A stretch of 64,000 nt of DNA from JAAEPI01 sp964352625. Lineage in GTDB: Bacteria; Bacteroidota; Bacteroidia; Cytophagales; Cyclobacteriaceae. The position numbers were made by a program, and so were the translations under genes. Positions 51,489 to 60,291 of the stretch are shown here, piece by piece; the stretch's first letter is position 1, and each line of letters begins with the position of its first letter. Location of the stretch: positions 186,001 through 250,000 of the forward strand of contig CAYGSD010000001.1 in the NCBI GenBank assembly GCA_964352625.1. The letters are read 5' to 3'. Below the pieces are notes generated by a model, which did not search any database, was not told the DNA's origin, and saw nothing but the letters and a program-made list of their open reading frames with translations.

Positions 51489-52448
51489 ATGACAAAAGAA
51501 AGAATCAAAGTACTCATTATTGGATCAGGTCCTGCGGGATATACAGCAGCAGTTTATGCAGCAAGAGCAGGTCTTAAACCAGTCCTTTATCAAGGTGGTC
51601 AGCCAGGCGGCCAATTGACAATCACAACTGATGTTGAAAACTATCCAGGATATCCCGACGGTGTGATGGGTCCGCAAATGATGGTGGATTTTCAAAAACA
51701 AGCAGAAAGATTCGGTACAGACATTCGCTCAGGCATGATCACGTCTGTTGATTTTTCGGGATGGCCACACAAAGTGACGGTAGACAACAAAGATGAGGTG
51801 GAAGCCGAAGCAATCATAATCTCAACAGGTGCTGCCGCTAAATGGCTGGGCCTTGAAAGTGAGCAAAGGCTGAATGGTCAAGGCGTGTCGGCTTGTGCCG
51901 TTTGTGACGGATTCTTTTTCAAAGGACTTGATGTTGCAATAGTTGGGGCTGGCGACACGGCAGCCGAAGAAGCCAGTTATTTATCTAAGATTACCAACAA
52001 AGTGTACATGCTCGTTCGTCGAGATGAAATGCGAGCCTCCAAGATCATGCAACAACGAGTCAAGAATGCGCCAAACATCGAGATTCTTTATAACACAGAA
52101 ACCAAGGAAGTTCTTGGAGATCAAGAAGTGAGCGGAGTGCGGGTCGTCAACAATCAAACTGGCGAGGAACAAGACCTGAACGTTCAAGGCTTCTTTGTTG
52201 CAATTGGACACAAACCCAACACTGACATTTTCAAAGGTTGGTTGGACATGGATGAAACAGGGTACATCAAAACAATACCTGGTACGTCCAAAACGAACAT
52301 TCCGGGTATATTTGCCACAGGGGATGCTCAAGACAAGGTCTATCGCCAAGCGGTGACGGCCGCTGGAAGTGGCTGCATGGGAGCACTGGACGCGGAGAAA
52401 TTTATCGCAGAGAAAGAGGTAGAACTGGCAGAAGCTGCGACTGCCTGA
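51489..52448 (+). CDS. trxB: Thioredoxin-disulfide reductase
   Basis: 319 residues from ATG 51489 (an upstream TTG at 51462 is less likely). FAD motif VLIIGSGPAGYTAAVYAARAGL, redox pair CAVCDGFF, NADPH motif VAIVGAGDTAAEEASYLSK, and closing GIFATGDAQDKVYRQAVTAAGSGCMGA. Reduces thioredoxin with NADPH. Next gene 3 bp downstream. Confidence 0.97.
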   Translation: MTKERIKVLIIGSGPAGYTAAVYAARAGLKPVLYQGGQPGGQLTITTDVENYPGYPDGVMGPQMMVDFQKQAERFGTDIRSGMITSVDFSGWPHKVTVDNKDEVEAEAIIISTGAAAKWLGLESEQRLNGQGVSACAVCDGFFFKGLDVAIVGAGDTAAEEASYLSKITNKVYMLVRRDEMRASKIMQQRVKNAPNIEILYNTETKEVLGDQEVSGVRVVNNQTGEEQDLNVQGFFVAIGHKPNTDIFKGWLDMDETGYIKTIPGTSKTNIPGIFATGDAQDKVYRQAVTAAGSGCMGALDAEKFIAEKEVELAEAATA

Positions 52449-52451
52449 TTA

Positions 52452-53057
52452 ATGGCAATCAAAAACATTGTATTTGATTTTGGTGGGGTTCTGGTCGACT
52501 GGAACCCTCGCCATTTCTATAAGAATGACTTCTCCTCAAATGAGGAAATGGAAGATTTCCTTGCCAACGTCTGTACCACCGAATGGAACATAGAGCAGGA
52601 TCGAGGAAGGTCATTAGCGGAAGCGACCAGCATCAAAATCAAGGAATTTCCTGATAAAGAAGAGCTTATTCGCAAGTACTATGGCCAATGGGTGAACATG
52701 CTCAATGGCTCCATTCAAGAAAATGTCGATGTACTTCTAGCTCTCAAAGGAAAATACGAGTTGTTCGGTCTCACCAACTGGTCGGCAGAGACGTTTCCCA
52801 TTGCTTTAGAGATATTTCCTTTTTTCGATTTGTTTGAAGGGAAAATCGTTGTTTCAGGGGAAGAGAAACTCATCAAACCAGATCCAGCAATTTTTCACGT
52901 ACTTCTCGACAGATATAACCTGAATGCTCAGGAGTGTATGTTTATTGATGACAATTATGACAACATCAGAGCTGCTCAAGAGCTTGGATTCTATACGATC
53001 CACTGTGTACTAGGCCTGGATTTAGCAGCAGAAATAAACATTCTGACTAAATCTTGA
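52452..53057 (+). CDS. HAD-IA family hydrolase
   Basis: 201 residues. Motif I VFDFGGVLVDWNPRHFY has the nucleophile Asp, with Gly at the usual second Asp position, as in the YihX/epoxide-hydrolase-like branch. Motif II LFGLTNWSAETF, motif III Lys in GEEKLIKPDPAIF, motif IV FIDDNYDNIRAA. Probably a sugar-phosphate phosphatase. Overlaps the convergent metX end by 11 bp. Confidence 0.9.
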   Translation: MAIKNIVFDFGGVLVDWNPRHFYKNDFSSNEEMEDFLANVCTTEWNIEQDRGRSLAEATSIKIKEFPDKEELIRKYYGQWVNMLNGSIQENVDVLLALKGKYELFGLTNWSAETFPIALEIFPFFDLFEGKIVVSGEEKLIKPDPAIFHVLLDRYNLNAQECMFIDDNYDNIRAAQELGFYTIHCVLGLDLAAEINILTKS

Positions 53058-54030
53058 CAGCCATTAGCTCCTCCCTGAGGATCCTTGAGATCTGCTCCAC
53101 TTCTATCAAAAAACCATCGTGTCCGTATTCCGAAGAAATGGCATGAAAGGATGCATTTCTAAGATTATCTGCAATTAGTCTTTGTTCCGAAAGAGGAAAT
53201 AAAATATCCGATTCCAACCCAATCACAACTCCTCTGGAATTAATCCGATTTATGGCGTCTGACACGGATGAACCAATACCAACATTGTGACTATCCATTG
53301 CACGGGAAAGCGTAAGATAACTGAACGGAGAAAACCGGTGAACTAACTTTTTTCCCTGATACTGCTGATAAGAAGACGCTGAAAAATCGGTCCTTCTATC
53401 ATCCTCGTCAATTTGAGTTTTTTCGTACGATCGGTAAGTCCTGTATGAGAGCATTGCTATAGCTCTTGCTGCCGCCAGTCCCTCCTCCTTATTTGGGTTT
53501 TTCAAAGCCATGCGTTGCGCTTCGTTGAAAGCAATTCCCCAAGGTGAATGCACGGCATTCGTGGCTATCGGAATCACGTACTCGAACAAATTCGGCTCTT
53601 CCACTGCCCATTGCAGAAGCTGCTGCCCCCCCATAGATCCACCCATCCCGATTTTGATACCATCAAGCCCAAGATGATTGTAAACCAGCCTGTTACCATT
53701 CACTACATCTCGTATAGTTATCAAAGGAAAGTCAAATGAGTCCGGTTCCGTGCTACCGTAGCACGACCCGATCATGTTGGCGCAAACGACAAAATACTTC
53801 TCGGTATCAATCACACATCCTTCGCCCACCAATCCAGGCCACCATTCCACTGGATCACTATTGGCCGTGAGGGCATGAAATACCCAAACCACGTTAGATT
53901 TTTCCTCATTCAACTCGCCGTAAGTGGTATAATGAATTGATAATTCGGGTAAAATTTCACCGCACTCCAATTGGACTGATTCAGTGATTTGCAGAGTTTC
54001 CTCCGCTCGAGAAATGATCTTAGTTTCCAT
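53047..54030 (-). CDS. metX: Homoserine O-acetyltransferase
   Basis: 327 residues, alpha/beta-hydrolase. VWVFHALTANSDPVEWWPGLVG, MIGSCYGSTEPDSF, the nucleophile elbow GGSMGGQQLLQWA, the late Asp in GLESDILFP and His in SEYGHDGFLIE. Acetylates (or succinylates) homoserine, opening methionine synthesis. Somewhat short at the C-terminus. Preceded by a SAM-type riboswitch, so repressed when S-adenosylmethionine is plentiful. Confidence 0.94.
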   Translation of the reverse strand: METKIISRAEETLQITESVQLECGEILPELSIHYTTYGELNEEKSNVVWVFHALTANSDPVEWWPGLVGEGCVIDTEKYFVVCANMIGSCYGSTEPDSFDFPLITIRDVVNGNRLVYNHLGLDGIKIGMGGSMGGQQLLQWAVEEPNLFEYVIPIATNAVHSPWGIAFNEAQRMALKNPNKEEGLAAARAIAMLSYRTYRSYEKTQIDEDDRRTDFSASSYQQYQGKKLVHRFSPFSYLTLSRAMDSHNVGIGSSVSDAINRINSRGVVIGLESDILFPLSEQRLIADNLRNASFHAISSEYGHDGFLIEVEQISRILREELMAVKI

Positions 54031-54043
54031 AATTCAATTTATC

Positions 54044-54128
54044 ATTCAGGCCTTAGCACCTTTTCCGATGGGTAATCAGAGGGTTGCTAGCGCGTCATAG
54101 AGCCTGTCTCTCGGCGCTTCTTTATAAA
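54044..54128 (-). promoter_or_regulatory. SAM-I (S-box) type riboswitch of metX
   Basis: On the minus strand the conserved blocks GAGAGACAGGCTC, CTAGCAACC and AAGGTGCTAAGGCCTG appear in S-box order. The element ends about 14 bases before the metX start, leaving no room for a terminator, so control is probably at translation. Core blocks are near-identical to the plus-strand copy at 63579. Confidence 0.88.
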
Positions 54129-54152
54129 TCGATTACTTACCGATTTGAGATG

Positions 54153-54160
54153 CAAACGTA
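54153..54160 (-). promoter_or_regulatory. -7 box of metX
   Basis: TACGTTTG on the minus strand matches TAnnTTTG and would start the transcript about 20 nt before the riboswitch. Confidence 0.55.
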
Positions 54161-54201
54161 GAGCACGAATTTTTCGTTACCTAAACTTTTTCCAACATTT
54201 T

Positions 54202-54405
54202 TTGTGATTACAAGTTTCTTATGCCAAACTTTGTACGCTCAAACGCACAAATTGTGAAACACGTACTGAACATACTTTCTCTACCCACAAGGTGTTTCCC
54301 CGCCAGGCTCAGGCCTGTCATCTGATTAGTGCTGCCTAAGGGGTAGCCGTATTTCCACCCCAACATTACCCTCCCCCAACAATTTAAAATTTAGATCTTC
54401 TTCAA
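54202..54405 (+). promoter_or_regulatory. Promoter and structured leader of the arginine operon
   Basis: Candidate promoter: TTG (54202-54204) and AAACTTTG (54226-54233). The leader can form GAAACAC/GTGTTTC (54256-54262 with 54292-54298). GGGG (54340-54343) can pair either with CCCC upstream (54298-54301, supported by AGGC/GCCT inside) or with CCCC downstream (54358-54361, as GGGGT/ACCCC). Such exclusive pairings suggest a regulated RNA. I could not assign it to a known class, and no Arg-rich leader peptide is seen. Confidence 0.45.
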
Positions 54406-55077
54406 ATGAAGAAATTTACAGTCATGGTGGCTTCCCACCAACATTATGAATTTGCCGAAGACATCTGTCGGCTCATGGAAGAAAGTGCCAAACAGCGTGG
54501 TACAGGAATAGCCAAAAGAACTCCAGAGTACCTGCGCAAGAAAATGGATGAAAACAAAGCCATCATCGCGCTGACCACTACCAATGAGCTGGTTGGATTT
54601 TGCTATTTGGAAACCTGGAACGAAAATAAGTATGTAGTGAATTCGGGACTCATCGTGCACCCCGATTTTCGAGGCACGGGTGCCGGCACCAAAATAAAGT
54701 CCAAGGCATTCGAACACTCTCGAAAAAAATACCCTCAATCCAAACTGTTTGGCCTTACTACCTCACTGCCTGTGATGAAAATCAATTCGGACCTTGGCTA
54801 CCGCCCTGTGACCTATGACAACCTCACAAGTGATGAGGCTTTCTGGTCCGGTTGCCAAAGCTGTGTCAATTATCAAGTGCTTTTGAGTAAAGAAAGAAAG
54901 AACTGCCTATGCACGGCCATGCTTTTCGATCCAAAAGGCAAATCAGACAAACGATGGAATTTCATCAAAAAATCGAAGCTCTACGCCCGATACATGGAGA
55001 TGAAAAAGAATCGAATGCTCAAAAAGCAAAATGGTAATAAACTAAATTTTTCGGCGCTTAAATTATTTGGACTATGA
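54406..55077 (+). CDS. GNAT-family acyltransferase heading the arginine operon
   Basis: 223 residues. GNAT core: NKAIIALTTTNELVGFCYLETW, then VVNSGLIVHPDFRGTGAGTKIKSKAFEHSRKKYP with the acyl-CoA loop R-G-T-G-A-G, then INSDLGYRPVTYD. A C-terminal extension holds several Cys (SGCQSCVNYQ, NCLCTAMLF). No argA or argJ is present in the operon, so this is the obvious candidate for the N-acylglutamate synthase (inference from context). Its stop overlaps the argG start by 4 bp, so translation is coupled. Confidence 0.8.
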   Translation: MKKFTVMVASHQHYEFAEDICRLMEESAKQRGTGIAKRTPEYLRKKMDENKAIIALTTTNELVGFCYLETWNENKYVVNSGLIVHPDFRGTGAGTKIKSKAFEHSRKKYPQSKLFGLTTSLPVMKINSDLGYRPVTYDNLTSDEAFWSGCQSCVNYQVLLSKERKNCLCTAMLFDPKGKSDKRWNFIKKSKLYARYMEMKKNRMLKKQNGNKLNFSALKLFGL

Positions 55078-56264
55078 AGAAAGTTGTACTTGCATTCAGC
55101 GGAGGATTGGATACCTCCTACTGCGCCAAATACCTCTCAGCGGATCTTGGATACGAGGTTCACGCTATGACCGTAAATACGGGCGGATTCGACCAGGAGC
55201 AAGCAGAGGTACTCAAAGAAAAGGCGCTTACCCTCGGAGCGAAATCGTATCGATTCAATGACCAAACTGAGAATTTTTACCAAAAAGGCATCAAGTATCT
55301 GCTCTTTGGGAATGTGCTAAAGAACAATACCTACCCCCTCTCCGTGAGTGCAGAGAGAGTGTTTCAGGCGTTGGCTATTGCCGAATTTGCTAATGAAATT
55401 GATGCTGATGCCATAGCTCACGGCAGCACGGGAGCAGGCAATGATCAGATTCGTTTTGATCTGGTTTTCCAGACCATGTGCCCAGACATGGAGATCATCA
55501 CGCCTATTCGGGACATGACCCTGAGTAGAGAAGAGGAAATCGACTACCTGAAAAAACATGGTGTGGATGCCAATTGGGCCAAGGCTCTTTACTCTGTGAA
55601 TCAGGGTCTTTGGGGAACCTCCGTGGGAGGCAAAGAAACCCTCACCTCAGATCAACCGCTCCCTGATGATGCCTACCCCAGCCAACTAAAAAATCAAGGA
55701 TCCGAATCCATCTCCATTGAATTTCTAAAAGGCGAACCCGTAGCACTGAATGGAAAAGTAGGATCATCTGTTGCGGTAATTCAAGCATTAAATGAAATCG
55801 CTAGTGGGTACGCGATTGGTCGTGACATACATATTGGCGACACCATCATCGGCATCAAGGGTCGTGTTGGTTTTGAAGCTCCTGCCCCACTCATTTTGAT
55901 CAAGGCACATCACACGCTCGAAAAACATGTGCTTTCAAAAAATCAGCTTTTCATAAAAGATCAGCAGGCACAATGGTACGGTAACCTTATGCACGAGGGA
56001 CAATACCTGGACCCTGTAATGCGAGATATTGAAGCGTTTCTGGAATCAAGCCAAACCAACGTGACAGGAACAGTTCACGTTCGTCTAGCCCCTTATCATT
56101 TTCAGATACAGGGAATACAATCTGAGTTCGATTTGATGCAATCCTCTTTTGGGCAGTATGGAGAAATGAACAATGGATGGACGGCTCAGGACGCACGAGG
56201 GTTTGCCAAGATTTTCTCCAATCAAACCAAGCTTCATAAATCAGTTCAAGATGGAAAAAATTAA
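55074..56264 (+). CDS. argG: Argininosuccinate synthase
   Basis: 396 residues. P-loop-like AFSGGLDTSYC near the N-terminus, NTGGFDQEQ, AHGSTGAGNDQIRFDL, SVNQGLWGTSVGGKE and DIHIGDTIIGIKGRVGFEAPAP. Joins citrulline and aspartate with ATP. It overlaps the GNAT gene by 4 bp and argC by 14 bp. Confidence 0.96.
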   Translation: MKKVVLAFSGGLDTSYCAKYLSADLGYEVHAMTVNTGGFDQEQAEVLKEKALTLGAKSYRFNDQTENFYQKGIKYLLFGNVLKNNTYPLSVSAERVFQALAIAEFANEIDADAIAHGSTGAGNDQIRFDLVFQTMCPDMEIITPIRDMTLSREEEIDYLKKHGVDANWAKALYSVNQGLWGTSVGGKETLTSDQPLPDDAYPSQLKNQGSESISIEFLKGEPVALNGKVGSSVAVIQALNEIASGYAIGRDIHIGDTIIGIKGRVGFEAPAPLILIKAHHTLEKHVLSKNQLFIKDQQAQWYGNLMHEGQYLDPVMRDIEAFLESSQTNVTGTVHVRLAPYHFQIQGIQSEFDLMQSSFGQYGEMNNGWTAQDARGFAKIFSNQTKLHKSVQDGKN

Positions 56265-57222
56265 AGTAGGTATTATCGGAGCGGCAGGCTACACGGCCGG
56301 GGAACTGATCAGAATTTTGGTCAATCACCCTAATGTGGAAATCACTTCGGCACAAAGTGAAAGTCAGGCCGGAAAGCGCATTAGCGCTGTGCATCAAGAC
56401 TTAATAGGTGAAACTGATCTGACATTTTCATCGAAAATTGATGCAAGTACTGCTGACGTTTTTTTCCTCTGCAAAGGACACGGAGAGTCAGGTAAAATCC
56501 TGACGGATCATCCCGCCCTACTCACCAAAAAAATAGTGGATCTAAGTCAGGAATTTCGACTGAAAGGAGATCACGATTTTGTCTACGGTCTGCCAGAATT
56601 CTGGAAAAAGGAAATACTATCGGCCCATCACGTCGCAAATCCAGGATGTTTTGCTACCTGCCTGCAGCTTGGTATTTTACCCGCCATTGAATCCAATATC
56701 GTGGATTCAGAAATTCACATTTCGGGGATCACCGGCTCCACAGGTGCCGGTCAGTCGTTTAGCAAAACCTCACACTTCAGTTGGAGAAATTCAAATGCAA
56801 GTGCGTACAAAGCACTCACGCATCAGCATTTACAGGAAACAGGAGAGTCGGTGCAGAAACTGAATACCACCTTCAAGCAAGAAATCAATTTCATCCCCTA
56901 CCGAGGAGCATTTGCTCGTGGTATTATTGTCACTACCTATTTTGATACAAAAGCATCGGAGACCGAACTGAAGAAAATCTATGCTGATACGTATGAGCAT
57001 GCTGCCTTCACGCATGTGATCGACGAAAGCCCTGATCTGAAAATGGTGGTAAACACTAACAAAGCAGTGGTGCAAGTAGCCAAGGTGGGATCCAAAGCGC
57101 TGGTTATTTCAGCCATCGACAATCTTCTGAAAGGTGCCTCGGGACAGGCGGTGCAGAACATGAACCTCCTATTTGGCCTGGACGAAAAGACCGGTTTGAA
57201 CTTAAAAGCTTCGGCATTTTAG
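56251..57222 (+). CDS. argC: N-acetyl-gamma-glutamyl-phosphate reductase
   Basis: 323 residues from ATG 56251 (MEKIKVGIIGAAGYTAGELIRIL); a longer frame to 56173 repeats argG sequence in another phase. AHHVANPGCFATCLQL carries the catalytic Cys, GITGSTGAGQSFSKTSHFSWRNSN the substrate loop, and DNLLKGASGQAVQNMNLLFGLDE the close. NADPH-dependent third step. Confidence 0.95.
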   Translation: MEKIKVGIIGAAGYTAGELIRILVNHPNVEITSAQSESQAGKRISAVHQDLIGETDLTFSSKIDASTADVFFLCKGHGESGKILTDHPALLTKKIVDLSQEFRLKGDHDFVYGLPEFWKKEILSAHHVANPGCFATCLQLGILPAIESNIVDSEIHISGITGSTGAGQSFSKTSHFSWRNSNASAYKALTHQHLQETGESVQKLNTTFKQEINFIPYRGAFARGIIVTTYFDTKASETELKKIYADTYEHAAFTHVIDESPDLKMVVNTNKAVVQVAKVGSKALVISAIDNLLKGASGQAVQNMNLLFGLDEKTGLNLKASAF

Positions 57223-57350
57223 GGGAATGAACAACAAGAAATTAAATAAGTCAACCAAAGAGAAATCTGAAAACACAGAGAGCTTTCTAAGTGCCTCCTC
57301 CGTTATCTCCACTTTTCTCTGCGGTTCAAAAAAGACTCCTTTTAGAAATC

Positions 57351-58154
57351 ATGGAAAATAAAAACATAGCGATCATCGGAGCAGGAAATCTGGGACTATC
57401 CATCGCGAACGGATTGGTTCAGAAGAAGCAAGCCGAGCCTCATGAAATCACGCTGACCAGACGAAACATTGACGGTCTCAAATTCATGATTGATAAGGGT
57501 TTCAATGCCACTAACATCAACACTGAAGCCGTTGCAAACGCACAGTTGATTTTGCTCTGTGTGTTGCCTTCTCAGGTCAAATACATTCTTGAAGAAATCA
57601 ATCCGATGCTGAAACCCGATCAGGTTTTAGTCTCTGTCATCACCGGGGTGAGTATTTCTTCCATATCAGCATCTTTGGACACTCGACTGCCCATCATTCG
57701 CGCCATGCCCAACACCGCCATTGCGATTGGAGAATCAATGACTTGTCTGGCCGCTGAAGACGATTCCAAAGCGTATTTGCCTGATGTGAAAGAACTCTTC
57801 GATGCACTTGGCGAAACGCTGGTAATAGAAGAAAGACTGATGCAAGCCGCAACGGTACACGGTGCAAGCGGCGTGGCATTCTTCATGCGGTACCTGCGGG
57901 CAGCTACTCAGGCCGGCGTGCAGATGGGATTTGAGTCCGAGGAAGCTCAGCTGATTGCGGTTCAGACGGCCAAAGGCGCTGCGGCACTGTTGCAAGCCAA
58001 TCACTCCCACCCTGAAGTGGAAATCGACAAGGTGACTACTCCTCAAGGATGCACTATCGCAGGACTGAATGAAATGGAACATCAGGGTTTTAGTTCGGCC
58101 CTGATCAAGGGAGTGATGACAAGCTACCACCGGATAACAGATATGAAGAAATGA
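57351..58154 (+). CDS. proC: Pyrroline-5-carboxylate reductase
   Basis: 267 residues from ATG 57351. NADPH motif IAIIGAGNLGLSIANGL, RAMPNTAIAIGESMTCL, and the signature ATVHGASGVAFFMRYLRA followed by TTPQGCTIAGLNEMEHQGFSSALIKGV. Last step of proline synthesis; also acts on P5C derived from ornithine, so its place inside the arg operon links the two pathways. Flanked by gaps of 128 and 68 bp, the only loose joints in the operon, which suggests it was inserted. Confidence 0.94.
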   Translation: MENKNIAIIGAGNLGLSIANGLVQKKQAEPHEITLTRRNIDGLKFMIDKGFNATNINTEAVANAQLILLCVLPSQVKYILEEINPMLKPDQVLVSVITGVSISSISASLDTRLPIIRAMPNTAIAIGESMTCLAAEDDSKAYLPDVKELFDALGETLVIEERLMQAATVHGASGVAFFMRYLRAATQAGVQMGFESEEAQLIAVQTAKGAAALLQANHSHPEVEIDKVTTPQGCTIAGLNEMEHQGFSSALIKGVMTSYHRITDMKK

Positions 58155-58222
58155 TCTTCGACCTATGTCACCGTGAGCCTTTCGAGGGGTGACTTTGCTC
58201 GAAGGGTGTAAACCAAGAAGAA

Positions 58223-59347
58223 ATGAAACTATTCGACGTATATCCGCGCAACGACTTAGAGCCTGTGGAAGGACAAGGTTGCTATGTCTGGGACAAAAAT
58301 GGCAATCAATATTTGGACCTTTATGGTGGCCATGCAGTCATTTCCATTGGTCATTCTCATCCGCACTATGTCAAGACACTTCAGGATCAAGTGGCGAAAT
58401 TGGGATTCTATTCCAATTCCGTGCAAATGCCGATTCAGGATGAACTGGCCACAAAATTGGGGGAGCTTTCCGGCCTTCCCGACTATTCCCTATTCCTTAC
58501 TAACTCCGGTGCAGAGTCCAATGAAAATGCCCTGAAACTGGCCTCTTTTCATACCAACAGAAAGAAGATCATTGTATTCGAAAAGGGTTTTCACGGACGA
58601 ACGTCGCTTGCCGTAGAGGCCACCGACAATCAGAAGATAGTAGCACCTGTGAACGTCACCGGAAACATGATCCGACTTCCACTGAATGATCTGGACGCAC
58701 TGGAAAAAGCCATGGACGATTCGGTTGCAGCCATCATGGTGGAGGGCATTCAGGGCATTGCCGGAATTTATGAACCATCAGGCGAATTCCTCTCAAAGGC
58801 TCGCCAACTGTGTGATCAATTTGGTGCGGTGCTTATACTGGACGAAATCCAGTCGGGGTATGGCCGAACAGGAAAATTCTTTGCTTATCAGCATCACGAT
58901 ATTCGACCGGACATCATTTCCATGGCCAAAGGCATGGGCAATGGATTCCCCATTGGTGGCATTCTTATCTCCCCAAATTTTGAAGCAAAGGCAGGCCTCT
59001 TGGGTACTACTTTCGGAGGCAACCACCTTGCCTGCGCTGCAGGAATCGCCGTTTTGGATGTACTGAAAAATGAAAAACTCATTGAAAACTCAGCTCAGAC
59101 TGGCGACTATTTGATTCAAAAGCTGAAAGAAATACCTCAAATTCTGGAAGTAAGAGGGAGGGGATTGATGATCGGTATTGATTTGGAAGGCGACATAAAA
59201 CCAGTTCGCTCCAAACTACTTTTTGAGCATCAGATTTTCACTGGCTCTGCCTCCAACCCAAACACCCTGCGAATTCTTCCTCCCCTCAGCTTGTCCAATA
59301 CACAGTCTGATCAATTCATTGCTGCTTTAAAAATCGTACTATTATGA
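58223..59347 (+). CDS. argD: Acetylornithine / succinylornithine aminotransferase
   Basis: 374 residues, class III PLP enzyme: GCYVWDKNGNQYLDLYGGHAVISIGHSHP, FLTNSGAESNENALKLA, KGFHGRTSLAVEATD, LILDEIQSGYGRTGKFFAYQ, and the PLP Lys in SMAKGMGNGFPIGG. Converts N-acyl-glutamate semialdehyde to N-acylornithine. Overlaps argF' by 4 bp. A short dispersed-repeat-like stretch lies just upstream (58168-58195). Confidence 0.95.
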   Translation: MKLFDVYPRNDLEPVEGQGCYVWDKNGNQYLDLYGGHAVISIGHSHPHYVKTLQDQVAKLGFYSNSVQMPIQDELATKLGELSGLPDYSLFLTNSGAESNENALKLASFHTNRKKIIVFEKGFHGRTSLAVEATDNQKIVAPVNVTGNMIRLPLNDLDALEKAMDDSVAAIMVEGIQGIAGIYEPSGEFLSKARQLCDQFGAVLILDEIQSGYGRTGKFFAYQHHDIRPDIISMAKGMGNGFPIGGILISPNFEAKAGLLGTTFGGNHLACAAGIAVLDVLKNEKLIENSAQTGDYLIQKLKEIPQILEVRGRGLMIGIDLEGDIKPVRSKLLFEHQIFTGSASNPNTLRILPPLSLSNTQSDQFIAALKIVLL

Positions 59348-60291
59348 AACACTTTATCTCCGTAAAAGACGCTCCTAATCCGGAGACGCTTGTCATTGAA
59401 GCCATTGCACTTAAGAAAAGTCCATTCGACCATCAGCAAATTGGCAAGAATAAAGTGTTGGGTCTGGTCTTTTTCAATTCCAGTTTGCGCACTCGCATGA
59501 GTACCACCAGAGCAGCCTACAATCTGGGCATGCAGGTCATGACCCTGAATGTGTCACAGGACTCCTGGCAGTTGGAAATGGAGGACGGCAGCATCATGAA
59601 CAAAGGAACCGCCGAGCACATCAAAGAGGCTATTCCCGTCATGGCGGCCTATTGCGACATCCTTGCAGTTCGTTCCTTTCCCGGATTGAAAGACAGGGAG
59701 AAAGATTACCAGGATCGGTTGATGGCCTCATTCATCGAAATGGCCGGCATCCCCATCATCAATCTGGAGTCAGCCACGCTTCACCCATTACAGTCTCTCA
59801 CCGATTTGATGACCATTCGTGAACATCAAAAGACTAATAAACCAAAAGTGGTCTTGACATGGGCACCTCATGTGAAGCCCCTTCCACAGTCCGTAGCTAA
59901 CTCATTTTCCGAATGGATGATGGCAGCCGAAATGGATTTCACGATTACGCACCCTCCCGGCATGGATCTGTCCGTGCAGTTCACGGGGCTTGCACCGATC
60001 GAACACGATCAAAACAAAGCATTGGAAGGAGCTGATTTTGTCTATGTGAAAAATTGGTCATCCTTCTCCAATTATGGAAAATTCGACAAGAATCCGGATT
60101 GGATGGTAACCAAAGAAAAATTAAAGGCAACCAATAGCGCAAAGCTTATGCATTGCCTGCCAGTTCGGCGAAATGTCGTGATCTCCGATGATGCCCTGGA
60201 TAGCGAACATTCGATCGTTCAGCAGCAGGCACACAATCGGCTTTTTGCAGCCCAAGCGGTGTTAAAAAAGATACTTGAAAAAGGTAATTGA
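59344..60291 (+). CDS. argF': N-acylornithine carbamoyltransferase (acetyl- or succinyl-ornithine type)
   Basis: 315 residues. Carbamoyl-phosphate loop FFNSSLRTRMST, TLHPLQSLTDLMTI, LTWAPHVKPLPQSVANSFSEWM and HCLPVRRN. Overall pattern (EAIPVMAAYCDILAVRSF, WAPH.KPLPQ) follows the Bacteroides succinylornithine enzyme more than the Xanthomonas acetylornithine enzyme. Residue 90 (KGTAEHI) is Ala; the literature places Glu92 in the Xanthomonas enzyme and Pro90 in the Bacteroides one at this site. Ala should not exclude a succinyl group, so succinylornithine is the likelier substrate (inference). Confidence 0.93.
   Translation: MKHFISVKDAPNPETLVIEAIALKKSPFDHQQIGKNKVLGLVFFNSSLRTRMSTTRAAYNLGMQVMTLNVSQDSWQLEMEDGSIMNKGTAEHIKEAIPVMAAYCDILAVRSFPGLKDREKDYQDRLMASFIEMAGIPIINLESATLHPLQSLTDLMTIREHQKTNKPKVVLTWAPHVKPLPQSVANSFSEWMMAAEMDFTITHPPGMDLSVQFTGLAPIEHDQNKALEGADFVYVKNWSSFSNYGKFDKNPDWMVTKEKLKATNSAKLMHCLPVRRNVVISDDALDSEHSIVQQQAHNRLFAAQAVLKKILEKGN

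Noticed and set aside
54290..54365. Possible SRP (4.5S) RNA because of GCCAGG..TCAGGCC
   Set aside because: The GGAA tetraloop and AGCAG strand required for Ffh binding are missing and no rod-like closing helix forms.
56173..56250. Longer argC start
   Set aside because: It would read through the argG 3' end; the Rossmann start MEKIKVGIIGAAG at 56251 is the family start.
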